A DNA stretch of 64,000 nt from Streptomyces sp. NRRL S-337 (GTDB taxonomy: Bacteria > Actinomycetota > Actinomycetes > Streptomycetales > Streptomycetaceae), in contig NZ_JOIX01000011.1 of the NCBI RefSeq assembly GCF_000720175.1, positions 1 through 64,000 on the forward strand. The letters run 5' to 3'. A model generated the notes under the pieces. It was not told where the DNA came from and did not search any database. It saw only the letters and a program-made list of their open reading frames with translations. Positions 17,344 through 25,304 of this stretch are shown here, piece by piece (the stretch's first letter is position 1; the number at the start of each line of letters is the position of its first letter). Position numbers and translations under genes: made by a program.

Positions 17344-17575
17344 CTAGCGGACGCTCACCTGGAAGACGCCGGAGGCCGTCGTTCCGTTCACCGTGCGCAG
17401 GCAGTTCTTGCCCTTGAAGCCGAGCTTGACGCCCAGCGAGTAGGAGCCGTTGCGCGCGACGGCCGCGGAGGCGGGCAGCGTGACCCACTTGCCTCCGGTT
17501 GACCGTGCACGGCCGGGCTCGAAACACCACGTGCTGACCGACGCGCACGGCACCGCGCTGCAGGTGTCGCTGACC
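17344..17575 (-). pseudogene. C-terminal fragment of a secreted protein
   Basis: The minus strand reads an ordered C-terminus (G-G-K-W-V-T-L-P-A-S, S-Y-S-L-G-V-K-L-G-F-K-G-K-N-C, S-G-V-F-Q-V-S-V-R, stop). It is lost abruptly at about 17576, where an IS5 fragment begins on the other strand. The family is not recognised; the paired Cys and beta pattern suggest an extracellular module. Confidence 0.5.
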
Positions 17576-17576
17576 G

Positions 17577-17924
17577 GTGACCACCGACGATGACACCCAA
17601 CTGCTGCCACTTGTCGACGGCCTGCCGCCGGTACGGGGCAAGCGGGGCCGGCGCCGGCGCAAGCCCCGGACGCTCTACGCCGACCGCGGCTACGACCACG
17701 ACATCTACCGGCGTGAGCGCGGCATCGTCCCAAAGATCGCCCGGCGCGGCGAGCCGCACGGCTCCGGCCTGGGCCGCGTGCGGTGGGTTGCCGAGTCCGC
17801 CATCGCCTGCCTCCACGGTCCCCGCCGCTTACGGACCCGCTGGGAGACCCGGGACGACATCCACGACGCATTCCTCCAGCTCGCCCACTGCATCACCCTC
17901 GCCCGCAAGAACCCAGCATTCTGA
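17577..17924 (+). pseudogene. IS5-family transposase, C-terminal fragment
   Basis: About 115 residues of the transposase C-terminus: T-L-Y-A-D-R-G-Y-D-H-D, I-A-R-R-G, G-S-G-L-G, R-W-V-A-E-S and R-R-L-R-T-R-W-E. The last Asp and Glu of the DDE set are present, but the N-terminal two thirds is missing. It is inserted against the secreted-protein fragment at 17576. Confidence 0.8.
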
Positions 17925-17937
17925 AAGGACCCTTACT

Positions 17938-18130
17938 GTAAGGCGGCAGTCGCGGATGATCTTCCAGCCCTTCATGCGGGCGAAGGTGTGCTCGACGCGG
18001 GCGCGGACCTTGCGGTGCGAGCGGTTGTGCTCGTCTTTCCAGGCCGGAAGTTCACTATGGCCGCGTTCACGGCGGTGTGGAATGACCAGGCCGGTGCGGA
18101 CATCACACCTAGCTCAGACACCAGCCGCAA
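17938..18130 (-). pseudogene. Second IS5-family transposase fragment, opposite strand
   Basis: The minus strand reads H-R-R-E-R-G-H, L-P-A-W-K-D-E-H-N-R-S-H-R-K-V-R-A-R-V-E-H-T-F-A and M-K-G-W-K-I-I-R-D-C-R-L. This is the region around the catalytic Glu of a different IS5 subgroup. No start or end of the gene is present. It separates the plus-strand IS5 fragment from the recombinase relic, so three elements have been stacked here. Confidence 0.7.
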
Positions 18131-18143
18131 AGTAACCGGGTGA

Positions 18144-19013
18144 TCACGTGCTCACCGCCGTGGCGGCCTGCTCGTCATGCTCGCGTAGCGTCCACATGAC
18201 TGTGGCGGGCGAGGGGTACTGGCCCTTCTTGGCGCCGGTGGTGATGACGAGCCGCTTGGCGATGTCGCGCAGGCTCATCTCCTGGTCGCGCAGGTGGAGG
18301 GCCATGGACGGCATCGACTCGTCGGTGACCCCGGCGCCGCCGATGGTCTTCCCGCGCTTGCGGGCGGACTCGTGGCCTTCGAGGGTCGATCGCGGATGTA
18401 CTCACGCTCCATCCCGGACATGGCCGCGAGCACGGTGAACACGCTGCCGGACGGATCGTGAAAGCCCTTCAGCTCCCCGGTGAGGAACTCCAGCCCGAGA
18501 TCGCTCGCCCTTCGGCTCTTCGGCGAGCATGGCAAGTTCGATGCCGCAGCCGAGCCGCTTGTGCTCGTGGACGACCAGGGTCACGGCAACGCCGGAGGAG
18601 CGGATCTCTCCGGCGAGCTACACGGCGGCCTCCAGCTCGGGGCGCCGGGTGGCACGGGTGGGGATCTTCTCCGAGGAGACCCGCCTCACCCCGGCCTCGG
18701 AGCGGGAGTCGAGTTGTGCGTCGAGGGACTGCCGGGCGGTCGAGGCTCGGGCACAGCCGAGGCGGACGTGCCCGACCGGCTCGGTGCCGGCGCTCGCAGG
18801 CCGGGGCAGCTCGGTCCACACCGCCCCCGGCTCGCGTACGGCAGGGGTCGGCACGCTGAGTGCCTCGGCGAGTTGGGGCATGAGGCGGAAGCGGGCAGTG
18901 TGGTACTGGATTGCCACCCGTCCATTGCCGGTCCGGCATGGGGAGCGCGCAGGGGCGGCGCAGGTGGACATCGGGCAGGCGTGCGATTCCACACGCTTGA
19001 AGTCGTCGCTCAC
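18144..19013 (-). pseudogene. Serine recombinase (resolvase family), frameshifted
   Basis: Starting at a GTG near 19013, the minus strand reads V-G-H-V-R-L-G-C-A-R-A-S-T-A-R-Q-S-L-D-A-Q-L-D-S, a small-serine-recombinase core with the catalytic Ser. Other frames then give T-L-V-V-H-E-H-K-R-L-G, L-G-L-E-F-L-T-G-E-L-K, M-E-R-E-Y-I-R-D-R and the C-terminal helix-turn-helix R-D-I-A-K-R-L-V-I-T-T-G. At least three frame changes occur in 870 bases. It would have been a transposon or phage-like resolvase or invertase; it is now dead. Confidence 0.8.
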
Positions 19014-19019
19014 GGCCCC

Positions 19020-19200
19020 GGATCGTTTCGTGACTCCTCCCCCGCGTAAACGCGGGGGCTTCTCGCTAAGCGGGTTGCGCTTGGCGACGGACCAGCCCGG
19101 CCCGTAGGACGTTGATGGCGCCCACCGTGTCCGCGTGCGCGTGGTGGCCGCAGGCGACGCAGTGGAACTTCTCCTGAGTGGGCCGGTTCTCCTTGGCGGT
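19020..19200 (-). ncRNA. Predicted TnpB guide RNA (omega/reRNA) region
   Basis: In characterised IS605 elements the RNA that programs TnpB is made from the 3' end of tnpB and the adjoining element end, with the guide read from flanking DNA. By analogy the scaffold here is the tnpB 3' end plus the 19039-19058 hairpin. The guide would be the first bases outside the border, falling at the 5' edge of the serine-recombinase relic. Position and length are inferred; no RNA evidence is visible. Confidence 0.3.
19039..19058. repeat. Subterminal hairpin, tnpB side of the IS605 element
   Basis: Perfect 8-bp stem CCCCCGCG/CGCGGGGG with a TAAA loop, 8 bases past the tnpB stop codon. It may be the TnpA recognition hairpin and also part of the TnpB guide RNA scaffold. 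Confidence 0.8.
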
Positions 19201-20298
19201 GTGCCCGCATTCGGGACACCGCCGGGAGGTGTTGCGGGGGTCCACGGCGATCACTTCCCGTCCGGCACCTTCCGCCTTGGCGGCCAGGATCGCGAGGAAC
19301 ACCCCCCACCCGGCATCGGCGATGGAGCGGTTCAGCCCGGCCTTCGCGCTGGCCCCGTTGGGCAAAAACGTGCCCGGCTGGTCGGGGTCGGGCTTCGGAG
19401 CTGGAGCCTTGCTCATGTTGCGGATCTTGAGGTCTTCGTGCGCAATGACGTCATGCTCGCGCACGAGCGTGAGCGCGGTCTTGTGCGCGTGGTCCAGGCG
19501 CTGGCGGCGGACCTTGCGGGGCAGCGTGGCGAACTTCTCCACGGCCTTGCGTCGGCGTTGGGAGCCGCGCTTGCAGCGGCTGAGCGCCTGCTGAGCGGCT
19601 TCGAGTTTCGCGGCGGCCTTCGCGCCATGACGGGGGTTGGGGAGGAACTCGCCATGTGAGTCGGCGAGGAAGTTGGCTATTCCAAGGTCGATTCCGATGA
19701 CCGATCCCGTCTTCGGCAGTGGTTCGAGCCGCGGTTGCTCGGCGGTGAGGATGACGTACCAGCGCTGGCCTTCCCGTTTGACCGAGATCGTTTTGACCTT
19801 GCCGACCACGGGCCGGTGCTGGTGCACGCGCACGTGGCCGATGCCTTGGAGGCGTACGCGGGTCACTGGGTCGTGCGGGGTGGAGTCCCAGCGGCAGCCG
19901 TCTCCATCCTTGGGGAAGTCGACCGTGTCGAACCGCTTGTGAGAGCGGAAGCGGGGATAGCCCGGCTTCTCGCCGGCTTTGACCCGGCGGAAAAACGCGG
20001 TGAATGCCTTGTCCAGACGCCGCAAGGTGGCCTGCTGGGACGAGAACGACCAGCGGGCGTGGTCGGAATCGAAGGCGCGGATGTCCTTGAGCTGCGCGGA
20101 CTGCTGTCCGTATCGGACGGTCGTCTTGTTGACGTGCTGGTAGGCGTCGCGGCGTTCTTGGAGCGCGGCGTTGTAGAGGGTGCAGTGATCCCGCAGCATC
20201 GCCGTCAAGGTGCCGTGCTGGCCCACGGTGGGCCGCATGAGGAACTTGTAGGCGCGGATCACCGGTTCACCCCCTTCCTGGTCAGCGACCATGATCAT
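19066..20298 (-). CDS. tnpB: TnpB, RNA-guided nuclease of an IS605 element
   Basis: 410 residues from the ATG at 20298 (another ATG two codons on; an upstream frame extends to 20334). The RuvC-like triad is intact: D204 in G-I-D-L-G-I, E288 in H-E-D-L-K-I, D390 in H-A-D-T-V-G-A-I-N. The zinc ribbon C361-P-E-C364 with C380-V-A-C383 is complete. The N-terminal R-A-Y-K-F-L-M-R-P-T and Y-P-R-F-R-S-H segments are typical. TnpB proteins cut DNA matching their guide next to a short motif and help retain the element. Nothing suggests inactivation. Confidence 0.93.
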   Translation of the reverse strand: MIMVADQEGGEPVIRAYKFLMRPTVGQHGTLTAMLRDHCTLYNAALQERRDAYQHVNKTTVRYGQQSAQLKDIRAFDSDHARWSFSSQQATLRRLDKAFTAFFRRVKAGEKPGYPRFRSHKRFDTVDFPKDGDGCRWDSTPHDPVTRVRLQGIGHVRVHQHRPVVGKVKTISVKREGQRWYVILTAEQPRLEPLPKTGSVIGIDLGIANFLADSHGEFLPNPRHGAKAAAKLEAAQQALSRCKRGSQRRRKAVEKFATLPRKVRRQRLDHAHKTALTLVREHDVIAHEDLKIRNMSKAPAPKPDPDQPGTFLPNGASAKAGLNRSIADAGWGVFLAILAAKAEGAGREVIAVDPRNTSRRCPECGHTAKENRPTQEKFHCVACGHHAHADTVGAINVLRAGLVRRQAQPA

Positions 20299-20312
20299 AC
20301 TACGCTTGGTGT

Positions 20313-20741
20313 ATGTCACCACGCTGGGAACCAAACGCCGAAGTACGCACCGGCCGTCACGTCTCTTACGTCCTCCACGCTCACTTGGTGTTCGTCACCA
20401 AGGACCGGCGCGGAGTCTTCGGCGACGCCATGCTGAAGCGATGCGAAGAGATCATGAAGGAGGTCTGCGAGAGCTTCGGGGCGGAGCTGAAGGAGTTCAA
20501 CGGTGAGCGTGATCACGTCCACCTGCTCGTCAACTATCCGCCCAAGCTCGCGCTGTCAAAGCTCGTGAACTCTCTCAAGGGAGTCAGTTCGCGACACCTT
20601 CGCGCGGAGTACACGGGGCGAATCAACCGGATCGGGACGGGCTCGGTGTTCTGGTCCCGTTCGTACTTCGCCGGCTCCTGTGGCGGGGCTCCGCTGACCG
20701 TGATCCGCCAGTACATCGAAGCCCAGCAGCATCCACAGTGA
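20313..20741 (+). CDS. tnpA: TnpA, IS200/IS605-family Y1 transposase
   Basis: 142 residues. The HUH motif is H68-V-H70 in D-H-V-H-L-L-V, and the catalytic tyrosine is Y134 in I-R-Q-Y-I-E-A-Q-Q. Length matches the family. It should excise and insert the element as a single-stranded circle at hairpin-defined ends. It is transcribed divergently from tnpB across only 14 bases, so the promoters must overlap the coding starts. Confidence 0.95.
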   Translation: MSPRWEPNAEVRTGRHVSYVLHAHLVFVTKDRRGVFGDAMLKRCEEIMKEVCESFGAELKEFNGERDHVHLLVNYPPKLALSKLVNSLKGVSSRHLRAEYTGRINRIGTGSVFWSRSYFAGSCGGAPLTVIRQYIEAQQHPQ

Positions 20742-20819
20742 CAGGTCCCCGCCTCGCGGGGGCGATGGGCGAAATCAACTCCGCCGCTGCGCGGCTCCGT
20801 GGCAAGGATGCGTTTCCCT

Positions 20820-20837
20820 CCCCGGCTGAAGCCGGGG
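20820..20837. repeat. Subterminal hairpin, tnpA side of the IS605 element
   Basis: Stem CCCCGGC/GCCGGGG with a TGAA loop. A second G+C-rich hairpin (20747-20761) lies just past the tnpA stop. The element border is expected within about 10 bases to the right. Confidence 0.75.
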
Positions 20838-20865
20838 ATACCCACGCAAGATCAGGGATGGGGGA

Positions 20866-21501
20866 TCAGGCGGCCTCGCGCACCGCGTAATCGGCGAGGG
20901 ATGGTTCCAGCAGCGCGAAGACCTCCTCGGCCGCCTCGGGTAGGGCGTCTGCGATCTGGCGGTTCGTGCGGCCCTCGATGGTGAGGTCCAGGGCGTGGTG
21001 GAAGAGGGTGCGGTGGGCCGTGGCGAGGAGGGCGGCGGCGGCCCGGGGGGTGAGGGCGTCCGCAGGTTCTGCGGTCTCGGCGGCAAGGGCCTCGGCGAGG
21101 GCGTCCTCGCGTTGCTGGTGGAGTTCACGCAGGCGGGCGGCGAGGGTGGGGCTGCCGGTGATCATCCGGGCGAACGCCTGCCCGGAGAAGCCGACGAGGG
21201 CGTCGTGCCGGGCGACGGCCGCCAGGTACTCGCGGCGCAGGCCGACCAGCGCGGATTCGCCCTCGTGGCGCGACGTCAGTGCGACCGCGAGGCTGCGGCG
21301 GAATGTCTCGTGGTGGTCGAGGGCGAGGTCCTCCTTGCGCGGGAAGTAGTTGGTGACGGTCATCTTGGCCACCTGTGCGGCGGTGGCGATGTCCGCGATG
21401 GTCACCGCCTCGAAGCCGCGCTCCAGGAACAGCCGCGTCGCAGCGTCGGAGATGGCCCGGCGGGCCTGCTGCTTCTTCAGTTCACGCAGTCCGGTTGGCA
21501 T
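20866..21501 (-). CDS. TetR-family repressor
   Basis: 211 residues from the ATG at 21501 (an in-frame GTG at 21510 is possible). N-terminal TetR helix-turn-helix: A-T-R-L-F-L-E-R-G-F-E-A-V-T-I-A-D-I-A and K-M-T-V-T-N-Y-F-P-R-K-E. The remainder is a helical ligand domain. It is divergent from the hydrolase and Mca/monooxygenase genes, with repeated TAGGT-containing sites between them. It therefore very likely represses that operon and itself, with release by an unknown small molecule. Confidence 0.9.
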   Translation of the reverse strand: MPTGLRELKKQQARRAISDAATRLFLERGFEAVTIADIATAAQVAKMTVTNYFPRKEDLALDHHETFRRSLAVALTSRHEGESALVGLRREYLAAVARHDALVGFSGQAFARMITGSPTLAARLRELHQQREDALAEALAAETAEPADALTPRAAAALLATAHRTLFHHALDLTIEGRTNRQIADALPEAAEEVFALLEPSLADYAVREAA

Positions 21502-21518
21502 GACACTCACCCTACCTT

Positions 21519-21568
21519 AGGTCTGACATAAAAATAGGTTTGACCGCTTGATGGGTTCGACCTAAATT
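21519..21568 (+). promoter_or_regulatory. Promoter and candidate TetR sites before the hydrolase operon
   Basis: A -35-like TTGACC (21540-21545) and a -10-like TAAATT (21563-21568) are separated by 17 bases, correctly placed for the GTG at 21604. TAGGT(C/T)TGAC occurs at 21519 and 21535, and a third copy in opposite orientation overlaps the -10. The repeats cover the core promoter, as expected for TetR repression. The region is strikingly A+T-rich compared with its surroundings. Confidence 0.65.
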
Positions 21569-21603
21569 TATGCCCACCAAGTGAAGGTGTGGAAGGAAAC
21601 CGT

Positions 21604-22458
21604 GTGAACCTGCGCATCACCCCGGAACAGTCCGCAACCGTCCGCGAGCGGCTCGCCCGACTCGCCGACGGCATCCCCGACCTGCCCGCCGACACCGACC
21701 TCACCCCCGCGCTCCCCGTCACCGGCGCCTGGACCAACGCCTCCGGCCAGACACCCGCCGAGGCCGGCGTCGTGCTGTATGTCCACGGCGGCGGCTTCTC
21801 CGGCAGTCAGCCGGACGCCGAGCGGGTCCTTGCCCACCACATCTCGGCCGCCACTGGCCGACCGGTCCTCGGCGTCGACTACCGGCTCGCCCCCGAACAC
21901 CCCTATCCGGCGGCCCTGCACGACGTGACCGCCGCCCACCGGGCGCTGATCGACCACGGCGTGCCCGCCAGGCGCATCGTCCACTTCGGCGAATCGGCCG
22001 GAGCCACCCTGGTACTCTCCGCCCTGCTCTGCCTCAAGGCGGCCGGGGATCGGCTGCCCGGCGCGGCCGTGGTGGTCTCCCCGCTCGCCGATCTCACCCT
22101 GTCCTCCCCCTCCCTGACGGCCGGTCAGGACCGGGACACCGTCAGCAAGGCGGCGCTGGAGCGGGTCTGCGCCCGGTACCTCGCCGGGGCGCGGCCCGAC
22201 GCGGCCCCACAGTCCCCGCTGCACGGCGACTTGTCGGGTCTGCCCGCCCTGCTGATCGCCGCCGGCGGCGCCGAGGTCCTGGCCGACGACGCCCGCCGGC
22301 TCGCCGCGGCCGCCGAGGCCGCCGGGACCACCACTGAACTCGACCTGTACGCGGACCTGCCGCACGTCTTCCCCCTGGCCCTGCTGTCAGGTCCGACCCC
22401 TGCCACCGACACCTTCCTCCGCCGACTGGCGGAGTGGTCCGAGAGGAACGCAGCATGA
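21604..22458 (+). CDS. Alpha/beta hydrolase, hormone-sensitive-lipase (family IV) esterase type
   Basis: 284 residues. GGAAGGA ends six bases before the GTG start. The HSL signature Y-V-H-G-G-G-F (oxyanion hole), nucleophile elbow G-E-S-A-G, D-Y-R-L-A-P-E-H-P-Y-P-A-A and a C-terminal catalytic His in L-P-H-V-F are all present. It should hydrolyse short-chain carboxyl esters in the cytosol. Its stop overlaps the next start (ATGA), so it is co-translated with the Mca/monooxygenase fusion, under the divergent TetR gene. Deacylation of an antibiotic or xenobiotic ester is plausible but unproven. Confidence 0.92.
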   Translation: MNLRITPEQSATVRERLARLADGIPDLPADTDLTPALPVTGAWTNASGQTPAEAGVVLYVHGGGFSGSQPDAERVLAHHISAATGRPVLGVDYRLAPEHPYPAALHDVTAAHRALIDHGVPARRIVHFGESAGATLVLSALLCLKAAGDRLPGAAVVVSPLADLTLSSPSLTAGQDRDTVSKAALERVCARYLAGARPDAAPQSPLHGDLSGLPALLIAAGGAEVLADDARRLAAAAEAAGTTTELDLYADLPHVFPLALLSGPTPATDTFLRRLAEWSERNAA

Positions 22459-24488
22459 ACCTGCGCGTCACCCGAACTCCGGAGGAGCCGCTCCGCCTGA
22501 TGAGTGTCCACGCCCACCCCGACGACGAGTCGAGCAAGGGCGCCGCGACGCTCGCCAAGTACGCCGCCGAGGGCGTCGACGTGCTGGTCGTCACCTGCAC
22601 CGGCGGCGAGCGCGGCACCGTCCTCAACCCCGCCCTGGACCGCCCCGAGGTCCGGGCCGACCTGGCCCGCATCCGCCGCGAGGAGATGGCCGCGGCCCGC
22701 GACATCCTCGGTATCCGCCAGCAGTTCCTGGGTTTCGTCGACTCCGGCCTGCCTGGCGACGGCGAACCGCTGCCCTACGGCTGCTTCGCCACGGTGCCGT
22801 TGGAGGAGGCGACCGCGGCGCTGGTGGCCCTGGTCCGCGACTTCCGCCCCCATGTGCTGCTCACCTACGACGAGACCGGCGGCTACCCGCACCCCGACCA
22901 CATCCGCACCCACCAGGTCGCCGTCGCGGCCTACCGGGAGGCAGGCGATGAGACGCGCTTCCCCGAGGCGGGGCCGGCCTGGCAGCCCCTCAAGCTCTAC
23001 TACCACGGGGCGCTGTCCCGGGCCTGGTTCCAGGCCCTGCACGACGGCATGACCGCACGCGGCATCCCCTCCGGCATGGAGGAGGTGCTGGCCGAGTTCG
23101 GTGACGAAGGCGCCGACGCGGCGCCGGAGTTCACCACGCGGGTGCCGTGCGCGGAGCACTTCCCCACCCGCGACCGGGCGCTGCTGGCCCACGCCACCCA
23201 GATCGACCCGAACGCCGGCTTGATGCTCCACGACCGCGCGGTGGAGCGGGAGGTGTGGCCCACCGAGGACTACCACCTGGCCGATTCCCGCGTCCCGGTC
23301 TCCTTCCCGGAGGACGACCTCCTCGCCGGGATACGGCCCGAGCCGCCCAAGGTTCTGATCTCCGGGGGCGGGGTGGCCGGCTCCTCGGTGGCGTACTGGC
23401 TCAGACAGCACGGGTACGCCCCCACGGTCGTCGAGCGAGCCTCCGCGCTGCGGCGCGGCGGCCAGGCGGTCGACTTCCGCGGGCCGGCCCTGACGGTGCT
23501 GGAACGCATGGGCGTCCTCGACCAGGTCCGCAAGCGGGACACCGGCATGGGCGACTGCACCGTTGTGGATGCCGCCGGCGAGCCGTACGCCGTGATACCG
23601 GCCGTCGGGTACGCAGGCGAATTGGAGGTGCTCATCGATGAGCTGATCGAGATCCTGCACGACCGGACCGCCGGCACTGGGGTCGAGTACCGCTTCGGCG
23701 ACTCGATCACCGCATTGGTACCGGACGACGACGGCGTCGACGTCACCTTCGAGCACGCCCCGCCGGAGCGCTTCGACCTGGTGATCGGCGCCGACGGGGC
23801 GCACTCGGCGGTCCGCAGCCTGGCCTTCGGCCCCGAAACCGACTTCGCGCAATACCTCGGCTGCTACTACGCCTACTGGGAGACCGACAACCACCTCGGA
23901 CTCGACCGCGAGGGAATGGCCACCGGCGACGGCCGGACCGCGGCGCTGAGCGTGTTTGCCGTCAAGGACAACCAGCGGACCCGGGTGGGGCTGCTGTTCA
24001 CGTCCGAGGATCAGTTGGACGTCTACCGACACGACCGGCAGGCACAGACGGCGATCCTCAAAGCCCGCTCCGCGCACCTGGGCTGGCAGACCCCCATCCT
24101 CCTCAAGCAGCTCGACGCCGCCGCCGACCTCTACTTCGACGCCATGACCCAGATCCGCATGGACACCTGGTCCACCGGCCGTATCGCGCTGGTGGGCGAC
24201 GCCGCGTACTGCGCCGCCCCCACCTCCGGCCGCGGCACCTCCCAGGCCCTGATCGGCGCTCACACCCTGGCCGCCGAACTCGCCGCGGCTGGAGGCGACC
24301 ACACCGTCGCCTTCGCCGCGTACGAAGAGACCATGCGCCCATACGTCGAGCACAACCAGGCCATCGGCGTCCAGGGCAGCCAGTACGTCTTCGCCCAGCC
24401 GACCCAGGAGATGTTCGACGCCCTGGCCGACCAGGCCCGCGAACCCGAGGCCGACCCCGGCCCGCAGCCGCTCCTGCGGAACTGCTGA
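22455..24488 (+). CDS. Fusion of a mycothiol-conjugate-amidase-like (PIG-L) domain with an FAD monooxygenase
   Basis: 677 residues in one uninterrupted frame. Residues about 11-295 are a complete PIG-L/Mca-type metal hydrolase: H19-A-H21-P-D-D-E, T-G-G-E-R-G near 50 and H146-P-D-H149. They end with the F-P-E-D-D-L tail typical of mycothiol S-conjugate amidases. From residue 298 a class A flavoprotein monooxygenase follows: G-G-G-V-A-G-S (304-310), G-A-D-G-A-H-S-A-V-R, and the FAD-ribityl motif with G581-D582. Mca cleaves mycothiol-drug conjugates; such monooxygenases hydroxylate aromatic drugs. The combination, with a co-translated esterase, suggests a detoxification enzyme. The fusion itself is directly visible; its substrate is unknown. 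Confidence 0.92.
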   Translation: MNLRVTRTPEEPLRLMSVHAHPDDESSKGAATLAKYAAEGVDVLVVTCTGGERGTVLNPALDRPEVRADLARIRREEMAAARDILGIRQQFLGFVDSGLPGDGEPLPYGCFATVPLEEATAALVALVRDFRPHVLLTYDETGGYPHPDHIRTHQVAVAAYREAGDETRFPEAGPAWQPLKLYYHGALSRAWFQALHDGMTARGIPSGMEEVLAEFGDEGADAAPEFTTRVPCAEHFPTRDRALLAHATQIDPNAGLMLHDRAVEREVWPTEDYHLADSRVPVSFPEDDLLAGIRPEPPKVLISGGGVAGSSVAYWLRQHGYAPTVVERASALRRGGQAVDFRGPALTVLERMGVLDQVRKRDTGMGDCTVVDAAGEPYAVIPAVGYAGELEVLIDELIEILHDRTAGTGVEYRFGDSITALVPDDDGVDVTFEHAPPERFDLVIGADGAHSAVRSLAFGPETDFAQYLGCYYAYWETDNHLGLDREGMATGDGRTAALSVFAVKDNQRTRVGLLFTSEDQLDVYRHDRQAQTAILKARSAHLGWQTPILLKQLDAAADLYFDAMTQIRMDTWSTGRIALVGDAAYCAAPTSGRGTSQALIGAHTLAAELAAAGGDHTVAFAAYEETMRPYVEHNQAIGVQGSQYVFAQPTQEMFDALADQAREPEADPGPQPLLRNC

Positions 24489-24499
24489 CAACGACACGG

Positions 24500-24555
24500 C
24501 CCAGGCACCCAGGCACCCAGGCACCCAGGCACCCAGGCACCCAGGCACCCAGGCA
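24500..24555. repeat. Minisatellite of seven 8-base units
   Basis: Seven perfect tandem copies of CCCAGGCA, beginning 12 bases after the stop codon of the fusion gene. It lies outside coding sequence. Copy number is likely to vary by slippage. Confidence 0.95.
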
Positions 24556-25088
24556 AGCCCACCGGACGGCCGCCGGTCATCTCGTTCATCAACAGGGATG
24601 TGTCCGGAACCCTTCATCGCGTCTCGGTGTTTGCTCGGGAGATGGCATCCGCCGCGGTTCGGGGTCGGGGCACGGCGGTGGCCGACCCCAGGTCGAACCG
24701 TTTGTTCATGTCGAGCAGGGACTGGGCGGGAACCTTGGCGAGACAGCAAAGAACGTCAAGCAGACCGGGGTGGACAAGCCTGTGGCATCCCTCAGAGGAA
24801 GCCGGGATCACTCGGCGAAGACGAAACGGCAGCAGAAGCTCGCGGAGAAGGTGGACATCGTCAAGAACGAGAGGAAGGACGACGAGGGCGGCGCGGACGC
24901 GGAAACCTGAGCCACGAGGCCGGCTCTGCCCGCCGCCTCGGCATTGCTCCACAATGAGCACGGCCGATGGCCCCGTAGGAAACGGGGCCTCAGCCGACAC
25001 GCGCCTCGCCACGCGATTCACGAACGGGCCTGTTCAGAGTTTGGCCCCCAGTTGCTGCTGAACCGGAGCCACTCCCCGGTCGCTTGGC
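24556..25088. other. Intergenic stretch with one possible short coding remnant
   Basis: No gene can be called. On the plus strand, 24731-24910 reads a hydrophilic, Lys-rich segment in one frame (E-T-A-K-N-V-K-Q-T-G-V-D-K, then K-R-Q-Q-K-L-A-E-K-V-D) ending in TGA. It looks protein-like but has no clear start. The rest shows no coding pattern. Confidence 0.35.
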
Positions 25089-25289
25089 TCATTCCTGGAG
25101 CGTGGCGTGCAGGGCTTGCTCCCAGGACGGCGATGGGCCCTGGACGGCACCTTCGAGCGGATGCTCCGGGCCGCCCAGTCCCAGGCGGACGCGGCCGGGG
25201 ACCAGCCCCCGCATGTACTCCAACACCCGCCCACGCGGCTCCGACCAGCGGAAACACCGTCGGAACCGTGCATGCAATGCGTCCAACAC
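25089..25289 (-). pseudogene. N-terminal fragment of an IS701-family transposase
   Basis: The minus strand reads L-H-A-R-F-R-R-C-F-R-W-S-E-P-R-G-R-V-L-E-Y, the conserved N-terminal segment of IS701 transposases (region before the L-E-R-K-N-G-W motif). The sequence then diverges, and no catalytic domain follows. A separate IS701-like fragment occurs at 58810-58925. Confidence 0.45.
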
Positions 25290-25304
25290 GGCAGCCCAGC
25301 CGCG

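Larger units (their letters stand above)
19030..20846. mobile_element. IS605-type insertion sequence (divergent tnpA and tnpB)
   Basis: The element holds divergent tnpB and tnpA genes with a 14-base gap between starts. Perfect hairpins lie near both borders: 19039-19058 (8-bp stem, 4-base loop) beyond tnpB, and 20820-20837 (7-bp stem, 4-base loop) beyond tnpA. IS200/IS605 elements move as single strands using such subterminal hairpins and leave no target duplication, consistent with the absence of inverted terminal repeats. Exact borders are approximate. It lies just upstream of the dead serine recombinase gene. Confidence 0.85.

Noticed and set aside
24500..24555. Possible CRISPR-like repeat array
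   Set aside because: The repeats are contiguous 8-base units with no spacers, so this is a minisatellite.
22125..24749. 874-codon open frame antisense to the hydrolase and fusion genes
   Set aside because: The plus-strand genes have full catalytic motifs. The antisense frame is a G+C artefact and lacks any recognisable domain.
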